In this document: in pieces, positions 1 through 7,771 of the stretch
Position numbering within the stretch: the stretch's first letter is position 1
Layout: every line of letters begins with the position of its first letter
NCBI GenBank assembly: GCA_963703075.1
Contig: OY969786.1
Location: 4,154,001 to 4,218,000 of the forward strand
Origin: Korobacter sp963703075
Lineage (GTDB): Bacteria > Acidobacteriota > Terriglobia > Terriglobales > Acidobacteriaceae
DNA length: 64,000 nucleotides
Direction of reading: 5' to 3'
Notes under the pieces: model-generated
Told to the model about the DNA's origin: nothing
Seen by the model: the letters and a program-made list of their open reading frames with translations, nothing else
The model's database searches: none
Program-made: the position numbers and the translations under genes

Positions 1-2
1 TG

Positions 3-1223
3 AGACGCGCCAACGAATTCACTCGCGGTCACGACACGGATGGGATTTACGACAATTCGCAAGGCACGGGATGGGTGGAGGAATGGGTGCCGAAATTGCC
101 GCACCAGGAACTTTACCTGGCTGCGCTCGACCAGCAGTCGTGCGCATCGATGGCGGGCCTGGCGGCGACGATGGGGGATGCTGCGCTGGCGAATTCCGCG
201 CAACAGCAAGCCGAAATCATTCGACAAAAACTGGCAGGCTACCTGGGGACGAACGGCATCTATGGGTTCTCGCGCAATCTCGACGGCACGTATGACACGA
301 CGCCGACCGTTTATCCATCGGTGGCATGGTGGAGCGGGGAGCTGAATCTGCCGAACGCATCGAAGACCCTGGATCTTTATGCGGGCAGCGATCTCTCGGC
401 GGATTGGGGTACGCGTGCCATCGCGCAAAGCTCTGCGCTCTACGATCCGATCAGTTATCACCAGGGTTCGGTTTGGCCGCTTTTTACGGGATGGGCTTCG
501 ATGGCGGAATACCGTGCCGGACGCTCACTGGCGGGACTGCAGCATCTGCGCGAAAACCAGCGGCTGGTATGGTCGCAAGATCCGGGAAATTTCACCGAGC
601 TGCTGTCCGGGCGTTTCAATGAGCCGCTGGGCCGCAGCACCGCGCACCAGTTATGGTCTGCCGCGATGGCCCTGACGCCTGCGGTCCGCGGTTTGTTCGG
701 CGTGGAAGCCGATGTAGAGCACCACACGTTGCGTGTGGCGCCGCAACTTCCAGCGGAGTGGCCAAGGGCTGCGTTGCACAATGTCCCATTTGGCGATGCG
801 GAACTTGAGGTGAGGTACGAGCGCCAGAATACGACGATGGAGATCACGGTCACCGCCGCGCGGCCGCTGTCTTTCTGCCTGACCGAGAAACGAGCGGCAG
901 TCGATTGCAAGGCTGCTCCGGCAACGTTGCACGCACTGCGGCTTCCACTGCCGGATGTCGAGGTGATCCTGCCGGAGAGTGCGCTGAATCCCGGGGACGA
1001 GAGCCACGCATTGCGAGTTGTGAATCAGGAGTATGGGACCCGCACGCTCACGCTGACGCTGGAGGCCCCAGCCGGATCGGAGCAAGTTTTGCGGTTGCAA
1101 GTGAACCGCGCCGGGCTTTCAAAACTCTTGGCGGCGAATGCGATGCTACAAGAGCGAGAACTGCACGTGAGCTTCCCGGCGGGCGCGGGGTTTCAGCGTC
1201 AAGCGGTTACAGTTAGATGGTGA
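3..1223 (+). CDS. Glycoside hydrolase, six-hairpin (GDE_C/MGH1/GH63-like) catalytic domain, 5'-truncated
   Basis: The reading frame is open from the window edge, so the true start lies upstream; about 406 residues are present. The sequence has the aromatic-rich look of (alpha/alpha)6-barrel glucosidases related to glycogen debranching enzyme and MGH1/GH63 hydrolases. Examples are DGIYDNSQGTGWVEEW near the start and YHQGSVWPLFTGW near residue 155, the latter resembling the conserved YHNGSVWP-type active-site strand. After the barrel (about residue 245 on) comes a beta-rich C-terminal part, as is usual in this fold. It converges on the sugar enzyme operon of the opposite strand, with only one base between the stops, which suggests carbohydrate breakdown. 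The substrate cannot be told from the fragment. Confidence 0.75.
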   Translation, partial: RRANEFTRGHDTDGIYDNSQGTGWVEEWVPKLPHQELYLAALDQQSCASMAGLAATMGDAALANSAQQQAEIIRQKLAGYLGTNGIYGFSRNLDGTYDTTPTVYPSVAWWSGELNLPNASKTLDLYAGSDLSADWGTRAIAQSSALYDPISYHQGSVWPLFTGWASMAEYRAGRSLAGLQHLRENQRLVWSQDPGNFTELLSGRFNEPLGRSTAHQLWSAAMALTPAVRGLFGVEADVEHHTLRVAPQLPAEWPRAALHNVPFGDAELEVRYERQNTTMEITVTAARPLSFCLTEKRAAVDCKAAPATLHALRLPLPDVEVILPESALNPGDESHALRVVNQEYGTRTLTLTLEAPAGSEQVLRLQVNRAGLSKLLAANAMLQERELHVSFPAGAGFQRQAVTVRW

Positions 1224-1224
1224 T

Positions 1225-2082
1225 CTAACTCTGCATGCCGGCCAAGACGCCGCGCATGAATGCAAAGCTGCTGATGACACCAGGCATCGGATCATCGGGG
1301 TGGGCCTCGTATTCCAGGTCAACGAAGCCTTTGTAGTTGGTATCGATCAACGCTTCGAAAATCTTCCGCACCGGCAGAATGCCTTCGCCAACCGCAACCT
1401 GGCTATCCTTCTTCGTGAAGTCAGTCAGATCTTTCATATGCAAGTTGTAGAGCCGAGGGCCGGCGGCGTGGATCGCTTCGACGACATCGGTGCCCGCGCG
1501 CGCAGCGTGACCAACGTCGATGCAGCAGCCGATGCGGGGATCCATATCCTTGACTCGCTTCAGAACGTCGAGGGGAGAAGGCCACACCTTGTCTTCCGGG
1601 CCATGATTGTGGATCGCAACGCGCATGTCGTACTCCTGCGCAAACCGCTCGATACGCGGCAGAGCCTCAGGCGAGGGATCGCCGGCGACCATGACGCCGA
1701 TGCCGGCACGTTTGCAATATTCGAACTTGGGACGCATGTCGGCGTTCTCATTCTTAGCGAGAGAAATTGCGCCGGCGGCATGCAGGTGAATTCCGGCTGC
1801 AGCGTAGTCGGCGAGCGCTGCCGCTTCCTGCGCAGGATCCTGGGGAAGATGATCTTTTGCGTCCTTCGCATTGAGCGCGGACACGTTGAGCTGCTGCATG
1901 AACGCGATCAGTTGCGTCCGGCTGAAGTTGCGGAAGGTATAGCTCGCCAGGCCGAGGCGGATGGGCGAGGTATTACCGGAAGTCCCGGCCTGCCCGGCAA
2001 AAGCGCGGGGCCATGCTGCGAGGGCGACGGCACCGAGTGCACCAGAGCGAATGAATGAGCGACGCGAAAAGCTGCTAGACAT
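1225..2082 (-). CDS. Tat-exported sugar phosphate isomerase/epimerase-like TIM-barrel protein
   Basis: This 285-residue protein begins with a twin-arginine signal (SRRSFIRSGALGAVALAAW, then an AFA cleavage-like site). It continues as an AP-endonuclease-2/xylose-isomerase-like TIM barrel. Metal-ligand-type motifs include AIHNHGPED, CIDVGHAARAG, NLHMKDL and a late VDLEYE, matching the Glu/Asp/His metal site of this superfamily. It is the last gene of the minus-strand operon and its start overlaps the preceding Gfo/Idh/MocA gene by 8 bp, so the two are probably translationally coupled. Family members isomerise, epimerise or, in 3-keto-glycoside pathways, eliminate from keto-sugars; the export signal makes a periplasmic role likely. 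The exact reaction is unknown. Confidence 0.85.
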   Translation of the reverse strand: MSSSFSRRSFIRSGALGAVALAAWPRAFAGQAGTSGNTSPIRLGLASYTFRNFSRTQLIAFMQQLNVSALNAKDAKDHLPQDPAQEAAALADYAAAGIHLHAAGAISLAKNENADMRPKFEYCKRAGIGVMVAGDPSPEALPRIERFAQEYDMRVAIHNHGPEDKVWPSPLDVLKRVKDMDPRIGCCIDVGHAARAGTDVVEAIHAAGPRLYNLHMKDLTDFTKKDSQVAVGEGILPVRKIFEALIDTNYKGFVDLEYEAHPDDPMPGVISSFAFMRGVLAGMQS

Positions 2083-3394
2083 GAGGCTCCCAGCCCTTCT
2101 CGTAGTCGCGTCCCCACATTTTCATCGCTTCGGCATCGTTCTGAATTTTGCCGTCCCTGGTATCGAGGTGCAGCTCCCGATTTACTTCCCAAGCGATGTT
2201 GGAGAGCTGCAACATCGTGACCGCAACGTTGCCGACATCGATCGGTGCATGGAGCTTCTCGCCGGTGCGGATGCCGGCGATGAAATTTGCGAAATGCGCA
2301 TCGGTCATGGAATCCTGGCCGACGAGATCGGCAGATGCGGTCTTGCTGCCGGCGCGGAACTCACCGGTCTTCGCGCCTTTCAGGTCGTAGATCTCATACC
2401 CATCGCGGTCGACCACAACCGTGCCGTTCGTGCCCATGATGGCTGAACCGCGATCGCGGCCATAGAGTTTCATCCCATTGCAACTCTTGCCGTCCCACGA
2501 AATCATGGCGTCGTCATATTCGAAGCTGGTTACGAGCGTGTCATAGAACTCGTAGTCGTCCTTATAGTGATATCGGCCTCCTGACGCGGTGATGCGCTTT
2601 GGGTAATCGACGCCGAGCGCCCAGCGGCAAACATCGACTTCGTGGGTGCCGTTGTTGAGAGTTTCGCCGGTGCCGTAGCGCCGGAAGAAATGCCAGTTGT
2701 AGGGATGCACGTTGCTGCGATAGGGACGGCGAGGCGCGGGGCCCTGCCACAAATCCCAATCGAGCTGCGGAGGCACTGGGAGTTCTTTTCCGGTACCAAT
2801 CGATTTCCTTGTGTTTACGTACCACGCATTCGCGAAGTAGGCGCGCCCGATGATCCCGTCATGTATTTTCTGGACGACCTCGATGGTGTGCGGCGAAGAC
2901 CGCTGCTGCGTTCCCATCTGTACGAGCTTGCGGTACTTCCGCTGGGCCTCGACGAGCATCGCGCCTTCGGCAGGATTGTGGCTGCATGGCTTCTCGACGT
3001 AGACGTGTTTGCCCGCCTGTAAAGCGGCGATCGCCATCGGCGTGTGCCAGTGATCGGGGCTGGCGATGGAGACAGCATCTACATCTTTCAGTTCGAGAAC
3101 TTTGCGGAAGTCCTTGCCCGTGGCGGGCGCGTAGCCCATCTGCTTCTGGGTGGCGGCCGCAAACTTGGCGAGGATGTCGCTATCGACGTCGCACACGTGC
3201 GAGACCCGCGCGGCGGCCTTATTCGCCTTGAGGGACGCGAGATGCGCGTAGGCACGGCTGTTCAGGCCAATGACCGCAAAGTTCAGGCGATCGTTGGATC
3301 CGATAATCTGGCCGTAGCTTTTCGCGGTGGAGTTCACTGCCAATCCGACCGCGCCAACCGCGAGCGCATCGAGAAACTCACGTCGTGTCACCAT
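2075..3394 (-). CDS. Tat-exported Gfo/Idh/MocA family oxidoreductase
   Basis: The protein has about 439 residues with an N-terminal twin-arginine signal (TRREFLDALAVGAVGLAVNS). A Rossmann NAD(P)-binding fold follows (NFAVIGLNSRAYAHLASL, where the usual GxGxxG is modified), then the family signature VYVEKPCSHNPAEG with its EKP lysine, and the C-terminal alpha/beta substrate domain (DWDLWQGPAP, GTHEVDVCRWALG). I prefer the ATG at 3394 because a GAGG lies just upstream and the Tat motif follows at once; an ATG at 3406 is also possible. Family enzymes oxidise or reduce sugar hydroxyls with tightly bound NAD(P). Sitting between two Tat-signal TIM-barrel proteins, it probably acts on a periplasmic sugar or glycoside, for example in a 3-keto-type pathway (inference). 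Confidence 0.9.
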   Translation of the reverse strand: MVTRREFLDALAVGAVGLAVNSTAKSYGQIIGSNDRLNFAVIGLNSRAYAHLASLKANKAAARVSHVCDVDSDILAKFAAATQKQMGYAPATGKDFRKVLELKDVDAVSIASPDHWHTPMAIAALQAGKHVYVEKPCSHNPAEGAMLVEAQRKYRKLVQMGTQQRSSPHTIEVVQKIHDGIIGRAYFANAWYVNTRKSIGTGKELPVPPQLDWDLWQGPAPRRPYRSNVHPYNWHFFRRYGTGETLNNGTHEVDVCRWALGVDYPKRITASGGRYHYKDDYEFYDTLVTSFEYDDAMISWDGKSCNGMKLYGRDRGSAIMGTNGTVVVDRDGYEIYDLKGAKTGEFRAGSKTASADLVGQDSMTDAHFANFIAGIRTGEKLHAPIDVGNVAVTMLQLSNIAWEVNRELHLDTRDGKIQNDAEAMKMWGRDYEKGWEPHV

Positions 3395-3410
3395 CCGGGA
3401 CCTCATTTCT

Positions 3411-4382
3411 TTAACAGGAGATGCCCGCTCGGGTCAGAGCGTTTTTCAATCCATGCATGCTCGCGCGGGTAGAGGCTTCGGGTGTACCTGCGCCGCGCCA
3501 GTGCGTTTCCAGGCTCAACCCGTAGCGAAATCCATCGCGCTGCAGTGCCTGGAGTTGTCCAACCCAATCGATAATACCGTCTCCAACCGCAGCCCAATCG
3601 TACTTGTGGTCGGGTTTACGCACGACATCCTTGCAGTGGCAATGCCCGATCCGATTCTTTGGGAGCAGGTCGTAGCCGGTCGGATAAGGAGTGCTGCCGA
3701 TTGCAGCGGCGTTGCCGGGGTCCCAGTTCAGCATGAAATTCTGGTTGGGAATTGCTTTAAGGACGGCCGCCGCTTCTTCGCCGGTTGCGGTGTTGCACGA
3801 CATCTCATTCTCCAGCAGAAGGACGAGACCGGCTTTCTCGCAGCGTTCCGCCGCCTGCTGCAGTTTTGCATTGATCGCTGCGCGATACGGCTTCTGATGG
3901 TCAAGCCGCCAGAAGTCGAAGCACCGGATGCGATCGGTACCAAAGGTTTTGGCCAACGCAATGCACTTGTCCAGCAGTTTGTCCTGGGCACTCGCGTCGA
4001 AGTCTGCATGGAATTGGTCGCGAGCCTCACTTTGCGAGGAGCGCGGAGCTCCGGGCCAATCTGTCTTGAAGAGCGGGCTGGCGATGTCGGTGACCTTAAG
4101 CTTGTGTTCGGCGAGGATCTTTTGCGAGTCAGCGATTTCTTTTTCACTGAGCTCGGTGACGTTTTTGTTCCACATCGAGCGCAGTTCGATCCAGCCCAGC
4201 CCGAACTCCTGGGAAACGACTTGGCAGGCCCGCTCGAAATCCGGGGAGATCTCGTCGTTGATGACCGCCAGCCGAAACGGGCACTTGGCGTCGGTCGCGT
4301 CGGCGTTGAGCCATCGCGGCAACAGGCTGCCAATTGCCGCCAATCCTAAACCCGCGAGCAGCGTGCGCCGCGTGTACTCCAT
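3411..4382 (-). CDS. Tat-exported sugar phosphate isomerase/epimerase-like TIM-barrel protein
   Basis: This 323-residue protein starts with a twin-arginine signal (TRRTLLAGLGLAAIGSLLP). The body is an AP-endonuclease-2/xylose-isomerase-like TIM barrel with metal-site style strands: LLLENEMSCN (Glu), NWDPGNAAAIG (Asp), IGHCHCKDVV (His) and YGLSLETHW (Glu). It lies 24 bp downstream of the SDR gene and 16 bp upstream of the oxidoreductase gene, within the operon. It is only a distant relative of the second TIM-barrel protein at the operon end, so the two probably have different substrates. A sugar isomerase, epimerase or keto-glycoside lyase role is possible; the family name is well supported, the reaction is not. 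Confidence 0.85.
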   Translation of the reverse strand: MEYTRRTLLAGLGLAAIGSLLPRWLNADATDAKCPFRLAVINDEISPDFERACQVVSQEFGLGWIELRSMWNKNVTELSEKEIADSQKILAEHKLKVTDIASPLFKTDWPGAPRSSQSEARDQFHADFDASAQDKLLDKCIALAKTFGTDRIRCFDFWRLDHQKPYRAAINAKLQQAAERCEKAGLVLLLENEMSCNTATGEEAAAVLKAIPNQNFMLNWDPGNAAAIGSTPYPTGYDLLPKNRIGHCHCKDVVRKPDHKYDWAAVGDGIIDWVGQLQALQRDGFRYGLSLETHWRGAGTPEASTRASMHGLKNALTRAGISC

Positions 4383-4406
4383 GGAAGAGCCTCCTTGATT
4401 ACAAGG

Positions 4407-5180
4407 TTATCGGTTGACGCCGCTGGCGAGAAATCCTCCATCGACGACAATGGTTTCGCCGGTGACGAAAGAAGCTGCGTCGGAGGCGAGATAGACCGCG
4501 GCTCCCACGAGCTCGTCACTTTTGCCAAAGCGTCCCATCGGCGTGCGAGTCAACAATTCGTGTCCGCGAGGCGTGTTGTCGAGCAGGTCTGCATTCAAAG
4601 CGGTACGGAATACGCCAGGTGCGATGGCGTTCACGGTTACACCTTTCTTCGACCACTCGACGGCCAGGGAGCGCGTGAGCGAGACCACCCCCGCCTTGCT
4701 GGCAGCGTACGCAGCGACTTCGGTCAGCGCAACAAAGCTATTGAGAGAAGCGATGTTGATGATGCGACCGTAGCCGCGTTCCAGCATGGGGCGGCCGAAC
4801 ACCTGGCAGCTGCGAAGGGTGCCGGTCAGGTTGGTATCCAGGATGTCAGCCCAGTCTTCTTCCGGCATGTTGAGCGTAGGCATGCGCCGAATGATCCCCG
4901 CGCAGTTGACGAGGATGTCAACTTTACCGAAGAGCTTGAGAGAGCTATCTAACAAGTCTTCGAGGGATGCCCGATCGCGAACATCGGAGCACAGGCGCAG
5001 GGTTTTGCGTCCGCGGTGTTCGATCTCGTCGGCGGTTGCGTTGACTTGATGCTGGCGGCGTGCGGACGCAACGACGTCGGCTCCTGCGTCCGCCAACCCG
5101 AGGGCGAGCGCGTGGCCGATGCCGGTGGTTCCTCCAAGAACGACGGCGGTTTTCCCTTCAAGAGTGAAGATGTTATTCAC
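4407..5180 (-). CDS. SDR family oxidoreductase, KduD / gluconate 5-dehydrogenase-like
   Basis: This classical short-chain dehydrogenase has 257 residues. It shows the cofactor motif GGTTGIGHA near residue 16, the structural NCAG motif, the catalytic Ser in NIASLNS, the Tyr-x-x-x-Lys pair in YAASK, and the C-terminal DGGF segment. It starts with GTG at 5180, preceded by GAGGA. Its closest look-alikes are 2-dehydro-3-deoxygluconate 5-dehydrogenase (KduD) and gluconate 5-dehydrogenase types. In this operon, after uxaC and beside a LarA-family enzyme, it could be the fructuronate/tagaturonate reductase that makes mannonate or altronate, since no uxaB/uxuB-type gene is present. That assignment is inference. 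Confidence 0.85.
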   Translation of the reverse strand: MNNIFTLEGKTAVVLGGTTGIGHALALGLADAGADVVASARRQHQVNATADEIEHRGRKTLRLCSDVRDRASLEDLLDSSLKLFGKVDILVNCAGIIRRMPTLNMPEEDWADILDTNLTGTLRSCQVFGRPMLERGYGRIINIASLNSFVALTEVAAYAASKAGVVSLTRSLAVEWSKKGVTVNAIAPGVFRTALNADLLDNTPRGHELLTRTPMGRFGKSDELVGAAVYLASDAASFVTGETIVVDGGFLASGVNR

Positions 5181-6459
5181 GTTTCCTCATTGCGCCAAGC
5201 GGTCGCGATGCGCCCACAGACCCAAGCCCGGATTTCCAATAAAAAAGATTTCTTCGCCCTCTACGCGGTTCCAGCCTTGCCGGAGTTGATGCGGATCGTA
5301 ACGGTGACGAACGGTCCGCGAGATTGCCATACTCATAGCCGACGTTTTCAATTTCCTGCTTGCTCAATTGGCCGGGGCACCACCGGATGGCGAAGCGGCC
5401 TTCGGAAGATCCATGGATGAGATGAGCCGCGGCGCTTAGATCGTTCGCGAGCTCTGCGTCGGTATTCACGGCTGCGAGGGTCGCCGGCGTTCCGCGGTAG
5501 CCATGTTTGCGAATGAGCGCATCGATCGTGTCGTCTTCGCCGAACTTCTTGACGCCGGGGGCGAGCACGATCAATTCCGCGTTGTCGGCGAGCGCCATGC
5601 GCGTCCGATAAATCGCCTTGTTCCCAAGCCACGTGCTGTGGAATTCATGGGGGTCGAGATAGACGACTGCCTTGCGGATGGGCGTCTTCACCATTTCGAA
5701 GTTCACTTGCAAGCTGAGTTCGGAAGCGCGGTGGAAGCATTCGGCATCATCCCCGATGAAAAGTCCGCGAAGAGCCAGCCGATCATCCGGCGTGCGCCCA
5801 ATCACGGTGAGCGCGTAAACGATGGGCAAATCGCGCAGGAAGTGGTCGGCAGCGTAGTTTAGAACGTTGCGCACGGGATTCTCGGCCCGGCCCATGATGC
5901 GTTCCATGCCGTAGACAGCGCCCAGGTAATGGCTGCGGTTAATGCTTTCCCGGCCGCCCGTACCCACAAGGATGTTCTTGTTGAAATTGGCCATGCCGAT
6001 GACTTCGTGGGGGACGACTTGCCCGATGGAGAGAATTAAATCGAAGTCGCCGCGTGGAATGAGCCGGTTGACCTGCGCTGGCCATGCGTAATCGAGTTTC
6101 CCTTCCGACTGCTGCTGAATAAATTCCGCGGGAACCTCGCCGAGGGTTTCGACATCGGTTCGCCAGTTATGGACGGCAAACAACTCAGCCGGCACGGGCC
6201 CGAACATGCGTGCGATTTGTTCCCGGCTCATCGGTGTATGCGTGCCAAGGGCGGGAAGGATGCGTTTGAGGCGATCTCCGTAGTAGCTGTAGGCGTGACG
6301 GGTGAGCTCGCCGGCACGAGAGTGGATGCGACTGTGATCCGGGGGGACGACGAGAACGCGTTTGCGGTCTCCGAGTTTCGTCAGGGTAGAGGTCAGCAAT
6401 TCCTCGAGCTGGGGAGATAGATCCTGGTCGATACCTCCTGCGGCGCAGTAGAGGCTCAC
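5173..6459 (-). CDS. LarA-family (DUF2088) nickel-pincer-dependent 2-hydroxyacid racemase/epimerase, C-terminus frameshifted
   Basis: The protein carries the LarA signature: PPDHSRIHSRAG (Arg44), ALGTHTPMS (His74), PHEVIGMANFNK (His151, Lys161) and His177. The His151-Lys161-His177 spacing equals that of lactate racemase His174-Lys184-His200, where Lys binds the nickel pincer cofactor and the second His binds nickel. The family includes lactate, malate and other hydroxyacid racemases and a gluconate 2-epimerase. The gene starts with GTG in a GTGA overlap with the transporter stop. From about residue 383 the frame becomes an Arg/Ser-rich tail. Removing one C of the CC at 5316-5317 instead yields RYDPHQLRQGW, EIFFIGNPGLGLW and a stop at 5187, six bases before the SDR start. 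I regard that as the original end. The cofactor genes larB, larC and larE are not in this window. Confidence 0.85.
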   Translation of the reverse strand: MSLYCAAGGIDQDLSPQLEELLTSTLTKLGDRKRVLVVPPDHSRIHSRAGELTRHAYSYYGDRLKRILPALGTHTPMSREQIARMFGPVPAELFAVHNWRTDVETLGEVPAEFIQQQSEGKLDYAWPAQVNRLIPRGDFDLILSIGQVVPHEVIGMANFNKNILVGTGGRESINRSHYLGAVYGMERIMGRAENPVRNVLNYAADHFLRDLPIVYALTVIGRTPDDRLALRGLFIGDDAECFHRASELSLQVNFEMVKTPIRKAVVYLDPHEFHSTWLGNKAIYRTRMALADNAELIVLAPGVKKFGEDDTIDALIRKHGYRGTPATLAAVNTDAELANDLSAAAHLIHGSSEGRFAIRWCPGQLSKQEIENVGYEYGNLADRSSPLRSASTPARLEPRRGRRNLFYWKSGLGSVGASRPLGAMRKRE

Positions 6460-7760
6460 GCGATGGCCTCGACCTTTTTAAGTCCCGGAGCGAGCACACA
6501 AAGAAAGATGAGTGCCAAGAGGTAGGCGCTGGAGGCGATGGCGAAGAGGCTCGCATAACTGTGGGTAAGTTGCAGGACATGGCCCGCGTAAAAGGCGAAG
6601 AGCGCACTACCGATGGAACCCGCCATGCCGCCCAAGCCAACGATGGATCCGACCGCGCCGCGGGGAAACATATCGGATGACGTAGTAAAGAGGTTCGCGG
6701 ACCAGCCTTGGTGCGCCCCTGCCGCTACGCTGATCAGCGCGATGGCGATCCACACCGACGTCACCCGGGTGGCGGCAAAAATCGGAACGATGAGCAGAGC
6801 ACAGAAAAGCATGGCCGTGAGCCGCGCATGGGTGGGCGAGAGTCCAAAGCGGCGAAACGGCGCCGGCAGCCATCCTCCGCCAATACTCCCAATCGCAGAC
6901 ACGTTATAGATGATAATCAGCGGCAGCCCGATGTGCGAAAGGTTGAGATGGAATTTGGCGCTGAAATACGAAGGTAGCCAGAACAGGTAGAAATACCAGA
7001 TGGGATCGGTGAGAAACTTCGCCATCGAGAAGGCCCAGGTCTGGCGGAAGCCTAGCAATCTTCTCCAGCGAATTGCGGGCTCCATCTCGATCGCGCCCTC
7101 GCGATAGATATGCTGTAGTTCCCGAGCCGTAAGGGTCGGATGTTCTTTGGGCGAGCGAAAACGGCGCGACCACCACACGATCCACAGCGCGCTGAAAAGT
7201 CCGGTGGTAAGAAACGCTGCATGCCAGCCGTAACGCAGCGTAACCCACGGCACGATGAGTGGGGCCAGCACCGCACCGACATTTGCGCCAGAGTTAAAGA
7301 TGCCGGTAGCGAGCGAGCGTTCGCTTTGCGGAAACCATTCCGCCACCGCCTTGATCGCCGCGGGGAAGTTGCCGGATTCGCCGAGTCCAAGAAAGAAGCG
7401 CGCAAAGCCGAACTCCAGGGCAGTGCCGGGTAGCGCGTGTCCCATCGCAGAGAGGCTCCAGATGCCCATCACCAGCGCATAGCCGATGCGCGTCCCGAGC
7501 TTGTCGATCAGCCTTCCGATTCCGAGCAGCCCGATCGCGTATGCGATTTGAAACGCATCGACAATGTAGCCGTAGTTGACTTCCGTCAGGCCGATGCTTT
7601 GCTCGAGAGTGGGCTTGAGGATCGCGATGACCTGGCGGTCGATGTAGTTAATGGACGTGGCGACGAACAGCATGGCGCATATGGTCCAACGCACGCGGCC
7701 CAACCGTGTTCCCGGAGATGTTTCGTTCTCCATCGGGCCGTCGAATGCCGTTTGCGCCAT
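6456..7760 (-). CDS. MFS transporter, hexuronate (ExuT/GudP-like) anion:cation symporter family
   Basis: The protein has 434 residues and twelve hydrophobic segments typical of the major facilitator superfamily. The ACS-family entry signature is clear in the first helix and loop (SINYIDRQVIAILKP), followed by YGYIVDAFQIAYAIG and RFFLGLGESGNFPAAIKAVAEWFP, as in ExuT and GudP carriers of hexuronates and aldarates. The ATG at 7760 has AGGA just upstream and lies 11 bp after the uxaC stop; longer readings into uxaC are Arg-rich and unlikely. It sits between uronate isomerase and the LarA-family gene, so uptake of glucuronate, galacturonate or an aldonate is the natural role. Confidence 0.9.
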   Translation of the reverse strand: MAQTAFDGPMENETSPGTRLGRVRWTICAMLFVATSINYIDRQVIAILKPTLEQSIGLTEVNYGYIVDAFQIAYAIGLLGIGRLIDKLGTRIGYALVMGIWSLSAMGHALPGTALEFGFARFFLGLGESGNFPAAIKAVAEWFPQSERSLATGIFNSGANVGAVLAPLIVPWVTLRYGWHAAFLTTGLFSALWIVWWSRRFRSPKEHPTLTARELQHIYREGAIEMEPAIRWRRLLGFRQTWAFSMAKFLTDPIWYFYLFWLPSYFSAKFHLNLSHIGLPLIIIYNVSAIGSIGGGWLPAPFRRFGLSPTHARLTAMLFCALLIVPIFAATRVTSVWIAIALISVAAGAHQGWSANLFTTSSDMFPRGAVGSIVGLGGMAGSIGSALFAFYAGHVLQLTHSYASLFAIASSAYLLALIFLCVLAPGLKKVEAIA

Positions 7761-7771
7761 CGTTCCTGCTC

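Noticed and set aside
3327..4349. Plus-strand frame of 340 codons opposite the TIM-barrel gene
   Set aside because: The minus strand has a Tat signal, fold motifs and operon spacing; the plus frame has none.
5173..5187. True overlap of the LarA-family and SDR genes
   Set aside because: The overlap exists only in the shifted frame; the corrected frame stops at 5187, before the SDR start at 5180.
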